Assembly: GCA_963682175.1 (NCBI GenBank)
Contig: OY821787.1
Span: 27,258,501-27,322,500, forward strand
Reading direction: 5' to 3'
DNA: 64,000 bases
From: Triglochin maritima
Lineage: Eukaryota; Streptophyta; Magnoliopsida; Alismatales; Juncaginaceae
The notes beneath the pieces were generated by a model. That model ran no database searches. It worked only from the letters and a program-made list of their open reading frames with translations, and was not told the DNA's origin. This document shows positions 22,898 to 31,589 of the stretch, one piece after another; position 1 is the stretch's first letter; every line of letters begins with the position of its first letter. A program made the translations under genes and the position numbers.

Positions 22898-24388
22898 ATG
22901 GATGGTTACATGGGCGACCATCCATATCATTGTTGGGACCAGGACGATTCTCCCTGGTACTCCGGACCCATGCAACCTGGGGTGGCTCAGACTAACACCC
23001 CGTATGGTTGGGATGATCGCAATTTTGTGACTGAGCAGTCTTCATATTGGGGTAACATGAGAGAGGCACCGACTGCTAGACCACAATCTAGTTATGCTGG
23101 ATCATATGCTGGTCAACCAACTGAGACATTACAACAAACTTTGGCCTCTTTCATGCGTATGGCAGACGACATGAGTGCCCCGGTGGCTCCAGTAGCCGTA
23201 CCGTGCGACTGTTGTGGGTTGAGTGGTCATGTTATCGGGGAATGTCCTTATGTTCCCCCTGAGCCTGAGTATGAGCACACATTTTCCCAAAATGCTCATT
23301 ATGACCATTACGCATCCGCGTACAACCCGAGAGTGATGGATTCATGGGGAGACAAATCTTATCCAAATTCTTATACCTCATTTTCACCCCCGTATCCTCC
23401 TCCCGAATACCCAGAATTCTACCAACACCCCACTTCAAATCATTGGACTCATTCTCAGCCCATCAACACCCAACCCCAAAATTTCCCAAGCTCTGACTTG
23501 GACCTCATCGTTGACCGCATACCTGATTCCTTGAAACAAACTTTCCTTACGTTCATGGAAACCACTCAACAGTCCATACAAAATATGACACTGCAAGTGA
23601 GTCAAATGTCGCAGAAATTACGTGAATGTGAGGAGAGTAACCTTTCTTGTCAACATGAGGATTCTTCTTTTGATATCGAACCACCACCACATCCAAAAAT
23701 TCAAAGCACAACCTTTCAAAGTCAAACTCCTTGTCAGTCTGAGGGACTTGGGGTTTCAATTCACGATCACTTAGTGGAGGATTCGATTCAAATTGAGAAT
23801 AACTTGGACCAGTTTCATTATGAGTCGGCACACGATTGTGCCTTATCTTTTTGTCCCGTGGCCCTTGAGCCACATGATCTTCATGTTGTGCCTTTTAAGG
23901 ACTCACCTCTGGTGGAGCAAGAGCTCCCTAGTACCCTCAATTTCAAACAACCTGATGAGAGTTTGCCTCTCACTATTGTTCCTGATCATCTTGGAAATGA
24001 TGGAACATCAAACAACTACATTGCTCATGAGGGTATTAGGAGTTCCTTGGAGGATACTTTGGGTATGAGACCCACTTCCTGTTCTCCTGGTGAGTTGGAC
24101 ATGCATAACGAGGTGCTTGACCTCGTTCCGGCCCACCAGCCTGTTGGTTGGAGAGTTTGGATTGATGATCATAACTTCAGTTCCGCAACGGGAGATATTT
24201 TTCTTCCGTTGCCCCTTATTTCCCAAACTCTTGAGAGGTTCAAGCTCTTTCAGTTTGATCCTTTGAATGAGACGCCTTTGCGTCCAATTCATGAACCTCT
24301 CATTTCTTCTGGTGCTCTTTGTGAAGGGGGCCCACGCATGCGTATTCTGGCCCCGCGTGGTGTCATGTTCCCTTTCCAAGTGCATTGA
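22898..24388 (+). CDS. Capsid-less Gag-like protein of Retro-2
   Basis: A 496-aa ORF from the first ATG (22898); the open frame extends 13 codons upstream without an ATG. It sits where gag sits in Retro-1. A zinc knuckle CDCCGLSGHVIGEC (CX2CX4HX4C) lies about 100 residues in and is followed, as in Retro-1, by 'YNPR...', a Pro-rich stretch and a helical segment ('LKQTFLTFMETTQQSIQNMT'). The C-terminal ~180 residues resemble the Retro-1 extension ('PVGWRVWIDD' against 'PIGWRVFFDE', then an 'F..FDP..' block). There is no retrotransposon capsid domain and no aspartic protease motif. It may be a nucleocapsid-like RNA-binding adaptor that joins particles built by another element; that role is inference. 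The frame is undamaged. Confidence 0.8.
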   Translation: MDGYMGDHPYHCWDQDDSPWYSGPMQPGVAQTNTPYGWDDRNFVTEQSSYWGNMREAPTARPQSSYAGSYAGQPTETLQQTLASFMRMADDMSAPVAPVAVPCDCCGLSGHVIGECPYVPPEPEYEHTFSQNAHYDHYASAYNPRVMDSWGDKSYPNSYTSFSPPYPPPEYPEFYQHPTSNHWTHSQPINTQPQNFPSSDLDLIVDRIPDSLKQTFLTFMETTQQSIQNMTLQVSQMSQKLRECEESNLSCQHEDSSFDIEPPPHPKIQSTTFQSQTPCQSEGLGVSIHDHLVEDSIQIENNLDQFHYESAHDCALSFCPVALEPHDLHVVPFKDSPLVEQELPSTLNFKQPDESLPLTIVPDHLGNDGTSNNYIAHEGIRSSLEDTLGMRPTSCSPGELDMHNEVLDLVPAHQPVGWRVWIDDHNFSSATGDIFLPLPLISQTLERFKLFQFDPLNETPLRPIHEPLISSGALCEGGPRMRILAPRGVMFPFQVH

Positions 24389-26029
24389 CCCACTCTTGAG
24401 GTTCCCATTTGATGTCTTTTGACAAATGAAGATGGGAACTTATGTTTGTACATAGTTATATAAAAAAAAAAGAAAAAAAAAAGAAAAAGAAAAAGAAAAA
24501 AAGAAGTACAATAAAAGACTCCTTCAGTGAGCATTGATTGTTGTGAGCCCCAACCCTTGTGTATTTGGGCTCCATTTCTTTCACGTATTTGTATCCCTTC
24601 TTTAGCATCTCACAGGTTTTGAGGGAATTCGGGTTATGTCCATCAACATGACCTTGCACTTCCCTTTGTACTTCATGTTGGTGAGATCTCTCCTTTTTAT
24701 GCATCAATCCATGTAGTATCTTGCTTGCATTCATTGAGGACAATGCATGAAGTAGGTGTGGGGGGTGTTTTACGTGTGTACATAGTCGAGTCTTTTTCCT
24801 TTGATTTTGTTTTCTTTTGTTTGCATTGTTAGGGTCATGTTAGTGTGCTGCATTTAATATCGATATATCTGCTTGCCATGATCCTTGGATGACTTGTCTT
24901 CTTTTGCTTGCCTAGTGCTTCAAAATTTTCACATTTCTTTCAAAATCTTCATGTGTTTTCGAAAGAAAATGTTTTGTGGGTTTTGCGTGTGTTTAGCATG
25001 TGCAAAACCGGTGAGAGGCAAAGTAAAAAGAAAGCTCCCAAAATTGTCTTGAACTTGATGCATTAGGATATCTAGTACGTGGCTTTAGGATTTATCGAGT
25101 CGTTAGGATGCACCCCAGTTTTCCCTTGGGGGTGAGTAATCATAGGGTTTCAGTGCTCAAACATTTAATGAAGTCCACCCTGAACCTAGTGAGTCAATAA
25201 TTCGTGTCTGTTAACTTAAGGAAGTTTGTTGTAGTCAAGGACCCTCTAAATCCTGTTGTGAGACATTAGTGTAGGGGTTTTGGTTCATGTGTAGATAAGA
25301 AATAAGTGAGTAGGTGTTCTCTCTTCTCGCACGGCTCCTATCACTCGGGAAAGTAGGTCTGAGGGGACTTTGTGCCTGGTGCTTTCGAGTCATCTGACTT
25401 GGGATGCGCCGACTGAACTCCCGTTACACGGGTGGTAGGGATTGCCCTATGTGGAGATTTGGGGAAAGGTGTACGTGATAGTGTAAGTCCTCATGGGCAA
25501 TGATGCACGAAACCTGACCCTGGGAGAACGAAGCTCCAAACTAATAAAAAAAAAGAAAAAGAAAAAAAAAATTGTGAAAAGAAACAAAAAGAAAAAATAT
25601 TGTAATGCAAATAAGAACCTTAATGGACCTTACACTTTGTATCACTTGAGGATCTTGAGGTTGTCCATGTCTTTCACTTAATTTCTTATTTAACTTGCAC
25701 GAATGGTTTATTAGGCTAGGTGTGGACTGATTACCTATATAGAGTCGGCCCGTAGCATTACCGCGTCCATTGATCGACAAAAATATTTCCAACGAGTCGA
25801 GGTCTAGATTGAATAATGCATCTTGTTCGGATTTTGTGGGTATATCCGCTGAAAACCCTCAGGAGACACCACTCCTCCTCCTTGGCAACAAGGAGGTTTA
25901 ACGGCTTGTTGCACGTGCTAAGTGCAACCGTGATTCCTACGAAAGTGAGTTAGGATTTCTTGTTTTTCGTATGCTTTTTCCTTTCTTTGTTTTGCTCGAG
26001 ACTAGCAAAAACTTAGGTGTGGGGGTATT
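24389..26029 (+). other. Retro-2 3' noncoding tail
   Basis: No coding evidence. Includes purine-rich A/AG tracts at 24461-24507 and 25545-25600, the conserved 'ctccttcagtgagcat' block after the first tract, hairpins at 25877-25928 and the PPT. Colinear with 12300-13831 of Retro-1. Confidence 0.75.
25877..25928 (+). promoter_or_regulatory. Twin hairpins upstream of the PPT in Retro-2
   Basis: The stem CCTCCTTG/CAAGGAGG with a GCAA loop (25877-25896) and the stem GTTGCAC/GTGCAAC (25908-25928). Same order and spacing as in Retro-1; the one changed loop base keeps the GNRA pattern. Confidence 0.6.
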
Positions 26030-27573
26030 TGATTGACATCATTTCATGCTTATATTTGTACCTTATATCCATTATCTTACACCTAAGCAATGCTATGTGA
26101 CGAGTTTTATGTTTAGTTTTCAGAAATAAAGAGGTTTGAAGAGAAGAGCCATGAAAGGACCCAAAAGCAGGAAAAAAGGACCTAATTGTGAGACCTGGGG
26201 ACCAAGATGCAAGGGGGAAGGACCTGATCGTAAGACAGAAGGACCTAAGAGCAAAACAGGAAACTCCTCACCATCATGAGGAGTATTTTGTCAATTCGAT
26301 TCGGGTCGGAGCTCCACTAAACCAACCAGATGCATCTAAGACCAAGAAACACTTCAAGAAAAGCCCACAAAGAAAACCAGACGGATCCAAGCTTTATAGG
26401 CCGCCAATTAGCGGTCTGGAACCGCTAATTGGCGGTCCATTTAGCCCAGGATCCATCCAATTTTCTGTAGCATGTGTATTAGTGTATTCTTAGTGTATTT
26501 GTGGTATTGGTTTAGTCCCACATCGGGGGATTGTCCCGGATTAGCTTTTTCCATGCTTATAAATAGAACTCTTCACCTTCCATTGTAATGACCCATTGTT
26601 TGGTGGCATTCTCTCTACTAAGGAGTGAGCCTTGAAGCAATAACTCAAGGTGGAGAAGGATGCTATCTTCAATGTGAGTCATTGTTAATAAAAGTTTATT
26701 TGTTTCTTTTAATCTTGTTTTGTTATGTTGTTTGTTTTGTGTGGGTTGCTTTACTTTGTTTAATTTCTTGTTTAGTAATTTTAGTATCTTAGTTAAATGT
26801 TTTCTTTACTTAGTCTAATCAGTAGTGTAATGAGTAGTGAGTAGTTCCATCCCCATTTGGGGGGTGGAGAAATATGTGATATAATTATGTAGTGTATTAA
26901 GTGTGTGTTATTTTTATCCATTGAGCTTTATATGATTTCCATAACCATCTAATGGGTCTCCACTCTTATCTTTGATATGCTAATGCTCTTGAATGAAGCT
27001 TAGCTTATGCTTTGATTAGTGGACCTATTTTATGGGGAATGATAAGGTTAGGATATGGATGAAGTTAATATTGGAAACACAATTTGTAATGTATGTGCTC
27101 TTGTTGCCTTTACCTTAGCTAATGTCTTGTATGTTTTAATGATGTAGTGAAATCTTAATTCATGTAGAGGCATAGTAGGGTATAGTCTTTATACTTGAGT
27201 TCATGTAGCTTCATTCCAATTATTGTCTTGTATGTTTTAATGATGTAGTCTTATCTTAATTCATGTAGAGGCAAAGTTGGATGTAGTTTTATGATTTCAT
27301 GCACTACATGTTGTGAGGAGCTTAATGAACATACACACACTTCTTTATGTTCACATTATTTCTCTACCCCCTTTGGGGTTTAGTTTTTATTGCTTATCTT
27401 TCATTTCCATTAGCATTGTAGTGTAGTTTAGTGTAACCAATCCTTTTCTCCTTTCTTTACCCCTTGCCTTCGCACAAACCAAGTGTCGACACACCTCCCA
27501 GTGGACGACCCGTATTTGCCACCGCTTCAACGCGGCCGTGCACTTGCAGTTAAATATAAAACGAGATCAATCA
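26030..27573 (+). repeat. Retro-2 3' LTR
   Basis: 1,544 bp, near-identical to 20221-21764, followed by the TSD AATGT at 27574-27578. Confidence 0.95.
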
Positions 27574-28775
27574 AATGTCTAACTTCTAAAGTTTTCCAGT
27601 AAGGGAGATCAAAAAATATTGATCTTTTTTCCAACTACTTTTGTCGTTTGGTCGTTTGTACGGTTTTCCAAATTCACATTCAATGTTCCTTACACGTTCA
27701 TACACCTTTTCGACGCTGATTTCAACTGGCGGATTCTGAAACTCCTGTTTTCCGTTAAATGCTTTCTTCAACCTACGATAAGGATGAGAGTTCGGCAAAA
27801 ATCTCCGATGACCGAGATAGACAGTCTTAGAACCATTAACTAGTTGCAAAGAACATGTATTTTCCTCGCAAATTGGACAAGCTTTATGACCTTTAACTGA
27901 ATATCCAGACAGATTACGATAAGCTGGAAAGTCATTAATCGTGCAAAATATCATTGCCCGCATTACGAACGACTCCTGACGATAAGAATCAAAAACTGAC
28001 TCTCCGTCACCCCACAATTTCTTTAGGTCATCAACTAAAGGTCTTAAATACACATCGATGTCATTTCCAGGTTGTTTCGGACCAGAAATCATTAAGGACA
28101 ACATGATATATTTGCGTTTCATGCATAACCACGGGGGCAGATTGTAAATTACAAGCAGAACGGGCCAAGAACTGTGAATGCTACTCAAACTACCAAAAGG
28201 ATTCATTCCGTCAGTACAGAGCCCAAGTCGTACATTCCTCGATTCTTCACAAAACACAGGAAAGTCGACATTAATTTTTTTTGCACTGAGGTGAATCTGC
28301 AGGGTGACGTAGCAACTGATCATTTGGTTTCTCACGATCAGCATGCCATGTCATGTTCTTGGAATCCTCTTTACCCGCAAACAAACGTTTAAGCCTTGGT
28401 ATTATCGGAAGATACCACAAAATCTTAGCAGGAGGTCCTTTGATTTTCATCTCATCAGCCTCTTCATTGTGGTTTGGTCCACTACGTTTCATTTTGTATC
28501 TTGACACATTACACCTGGGATAGGAATGTAAGTTTTCAAACTCACCCCTATACAATATACAATCGTTCGGGCATGCGTGTATCTTCCTATATTCCATTCC
28601 CATAGGGCACAACACTTTCTTTGCATCATAAGTTCTATCTGGCAACTCATTATCATCTGGAAGCATCTCTTTCACTAACTTCAACATTGATGTGAAACTT
28701 ACATCGGACCAACCATTTCCAGCTTTTAAATTGTACAACTTCAACACCGCTGACAATCTAGTGAATTTGGTACAA
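27574..28775 (-). pseudogene. tnpD transposase, middle/N-proximal part, frameshifted and lacking its start
   Basis: CACTA transposase of the Tnp2 (Transposase_21) family. Recognisable blocks read leftward: 'KFTRLSAVLKLYNLKAGNGWSD', 'NDCILYRGEF', 'LRHPADSPQ', 'LGLCTDGMNPFG', 'SSWPVLLVIYNLPPWLCMKRKY', 'ISGPKQPGNDIDVYL' and 'FPAYRNLSGYSVKGHKACPICE'. Damage: (1) compared with CACTA-2, the first ~430 bp of coding sequence, including the ATG, is deleted at about 28775; (2) a +1 shift in an 8-A run (28275-28282), right after HPADSPQ; (3) a -1 shift in a 6-A run (27625-27630); (4) Retro-2 inserted at the left edge. It cannot encode an active transposase. The two homopolymer shifts could in part be sequencing errors, but the deletion and the insertion are not. 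Confidence 0.92.
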
Positions 28776-28816
28776 ATGATAGTTATTATTGCAGAACATA
28801 AATAAAATTTCAATTT

Positions 28817-29622
28817 AAAAGAATGTGTACGTAGATGAGAAGATTCGGAGACATTAAGATGAGAAAAGAATGACTCAGAGGAGAAGAGATGAAGTCCTTA
28901 ATCTAGCGTGGAATAAGGAAGGTTAGAAATCTAACTAAACAATCAAGGCCAAAACAAACCTAAAGTCCACTATAGGTCCTTAGTAATAGACGACGCCTAA
29001 CTTCGAGGTCCCACCGAGGACCACTAGTCTGTAGGAAATCAAGAACCCGGAGGTCCCTAATATCTCAGGGAGACTAGATGGGCAACGACGTTTAGGCCGA
29101 AAGGGTCTTAAACATCGAGGACCACTAATCTATAGGAAATCAAGAACCCGGAGGTTCCTAAAATCTCAGGGAGACTAGATGGGCAACGACATTAAGGCCA
29201 TAACGGTCTTAAACGGTTTCCTCTCCTTAATGCGTCCGAATATCCTAGGGGCCAACGTCTAATTGATTTTATTAAGGCTCTTTTATTAAGTGGTTTTTGG
29301 GCCAAGGAAAGGGTGATGAAATCCCCCACCTCATCTCCTATAGGTGACTGCCCCCTAAGTGTTTTTCATACCTTAATCTAACAAACAACACACCAAACAA
29401 ACACTCACCTCACTCTTGTTACAATGCAAGTCCTACTAACTAATGCGTTCTTTCTAATGAATGATGAGTGAAAGATAGTACGTACCTTACGCCAGCAATC
29501 TACGACAGAAAGCGTAAATAATAGAAAATACAATGCATGCAAATCCTATATGATGAATGACTTAACAAATATTGTCTAATCTTTTGCTTTGGGTTATTAA
29601 AGGCCAAGTTGTTTAAGGGGGG
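28817..29622 (-). repeat. Retrotransposon leader segment captured in CACTA-1, upstream of tnpD
   Basis: The reverse complement aligns through its length with the post-PBS leader of Retro-1 (8331-9070) and Retro-2 (22081-22810). Shared landmarks include 'caacttgg...caaaagatta', 'attgctgg(c/a)g...aggtacg', 'gtgggggatttcatcacc', 'cgacctcgaagttaggcgtcgtct' (split here) and 'ctctgagtcatt'. It is sense-oriented relative to tnpD, as it is relative to gag in the retrotransposons. A 101-bp part is tandemly duplicated here (29015-29115 and 29116-29216) but single in the retrotransposons. The colinear copy in CACTA-2 is 38341-39147. Confidence 0.85.
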
Positions 29623-30996
29623 CAATGAGTTATTATCATAATATAAAAAATTCAATAAATTAAGGCAATAAACATTTAAAATATTAAAATCAAGTATTAA
29701 AACTAATTACTTGAATTGACAGAAAAACATTTTAAACACAAACTATCATGTTATTAATAATAATTGGGAATAAAATTTTATTGAAATTTTGGCAGAACCT
29801 CCACTTAAAATTTAATATGTAAAATTCTTCAAATCCTGAAATCAACAAGAAAATCCTAATATCTAGTTATCTAATCACATTCACATCTAGTTATCCACTT
29901 AAATTTTATTCAAATCCTAATATCTAGTTATCTAATCACATTCACATTATGTATTTCTCTACTCAATCCAAACCAAATTCTTAACATAATCCAAACCAAA
30001 TCAATCCAATGAAAACAAAGTTTGGTTAAATCATCCAACCAACCCAACTCAATCCAAACTAAATCAATCCAATGAATATGTTTATCAAATATCAACACAT
30101 AACACACATGCAAAAAAACTCCGAGAAGAAGTTGCTTATCACGTCTACATGTCAAGAGTGTACATCCACATTGAATCGTTATCTAACCAATATTTGCACT
30201 AATCCTAATTTGGCGTTGGATTCTTGGTCTAAACTAATCCTAAATTAAGAATCTAAAATTGAGCACGAACCAGAGGAGGGAAAAGTTGTATTGCCGGAGG
30301 AGCTCTTTGTGGTTCCCGAAGACGTCGCGGAGGAGACGGCTGTAAACGACACGATGAAGCTACATGCGGAGGAGGCTAAGTTAGAGAGAATATGTGGAGA
30401 AAGACGAACTTAAAACAAGAAAAAACGAACTTAAAACCTACATGTGGACAGAGACGGAGGAAGACGGAGGAAGAAGGAGAAGAGGGCCGGAGAAGTGGAG
30501 GAGCGCTTGGGAGCTCGCTGCGGTGCCGGAGACGGTGCGGATCGGTCGGAGGATGGTCGCGGAGGAGAGTTCGGTCGCGGGACGGCTAGGGTTTGGGTGG
30601 GTTTCGACTGAAATGAATGAAAGCAAGCGCGTCTGTCCTGTTTCTTTAAGACCTATATACGTCGGATATTACATAACGCCGACGTCTATACCTCGACGTC
30701 TATGTGGATAGACTATAGACGTCGGTCTTACATTACGTCCGACATCTATAGGCCGACGTCTATACCCTATAGACGTCGGCTTCACAAGGTACTAAAACAC
30801 CGACGTCTAAAGGTCGACGTCTATACACTATAGACGTCGGTTCAATGTGTTATTCCTACACACGACGTCTATAGTGTCGCATAGACGTCGGCTTCCATTT
30901 CAGAAGACGTCTATGATGTCCTCGCCACAATAGACGTCGGCCGTTACAACGGCCGACGTCTATTGGGCGACGAGTAAAGCCAATTCTGCACTAGTG
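29623..30996 (-). repeat. CACTA-1 5' region: AT-rich upstream DNA, GC-rich block, subterminal repeats
   Basis: 29623-30250 is AT-rich with no ORF. 30260-30600 is a GC-rich block shared with CACTA-2 (39790-40190) and CACTA-4 (54340-54560), probably the promoter/first-exon region of tnpD. 30655-30996 is a dense array of ATAGACGTCGG/CCGACGTCTAT motifs, many as close inverted pairs, ending at the terminal repeat. Short plus-strand frames in the GC block are not supported as genes. Confidence 0.75.
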
Positions 30997-30999
30997 TAC

Positions 31000-31589
31000 T
31001 TTGATGAGGGATTTATGTTCATTGTTTTATTCACATTTTCAAATGGATAATTGACTACTTGATTCAATGATATAGTCATATTTTGCCAAAAATGTGGGAT
31101 CCTATTATGAACTTTATTTTCTTCATTAATTAGGTTTCTTTCTCCCTGTATGGCGAAAGTTTGGCAAAATGTTGTTATTACTATTAAGAAATTTCGCATT
31201 AAATGAAACATGCTCTTCAATTTATTTTCAGGTTGAAACTTGCTTTCTCCCATTTCATTCATTTCTCATACACCTTCTATTTTGCCTGTTGGCATGGCTT
31301 CACAAAATGTTAAAAACAAAATCAATTAGCATGTTTAACTATAGTTTTTGAATTAGAGCAAAAAAATTTCTTATTTTCATCGGTACCATGTTTAACTATA
31401 TTTTCACTTTTTTGATCATTTATAGAATAAAAAAGGATACAAGAGGTCATAATGACAAAAACAAAATGAAACTGAAAAATCAACTGCAAGTCAGAAACAA
31501 GATTCCAACAATGCATCAACAATATAGGTATTCAAAAATAAAATCACAAGATGTGGGGAAAACCAGCCATGTAGTCACCCGACAAAAGA
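31000..31589. other. AT-rich spacer between CACTA-1 and the LINE
   Basis: No supported gene. Short repeated phrases such as 'catgtttaactata' occur at 31329 and 31387. It may include the 3' UTR of the minus-strand LINE, but I see no clear poly-A end. Confidence 0.4.

Larger units (their letters stand above)
20221..27573 (+). mobile_element. Retro-2: complete non-autonomous LTR retrotransposon with a minimal Gag-like ORF
   Basis: 7,353 bp, flanked by AATGT (20216-20220 and 27574-27578), inserted into tnpD of CACTA-1. LTRs are 1,544 bp each, with only about three differences (near 20646/26455, 21521/27330 and 21739/27548). PBS, leader layout, tail, hairpins and PPT match Retro-1, but the single ORF is half as long and lacks the capsid and protease domains. 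It is a second, younger-than-host insertion from a sister subfamily. Confidence 0.95.
6232..30996 (-). mobile_element. CACTA-1 (En/Spm-type) transposon with two nested retrotransposons
   Basis: The left end reads CACTACTACAGAAAAGG and the right end, read inward, CACTAGTGCAGAATTGG. The direct repeat TAC flanks both ends (6229-6231 and 30997-30999), the 3-bp TSD expected of CACTA elements. Both ends carry dense subterminal copies of ATAGACGTCGG in both orientations. The gene order read on the minus strand is: 5' end (30996), captured retro-leader, tnpD pseudogene, Transposase_24/Ulp1 gene, 3' end (6232). Total 24,765 bp; removing Retro-1 and Retro-2 with one TSD copy each leaves about 8.8 kb. 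Because tnpD is broken in several ways, it cannot supply its own transposase, but both ends look intact. Confidence 0.93.

Noticed and set aside
30392..30711. Arg/Glu-rich frames in the CACTA-1 5' region (and 39949-40374 in CACTA-2)
   Set aside because: GC-rich promoter/subterminal DNA; two overlapping frames, not conserved in length, running into subterminal repeats.
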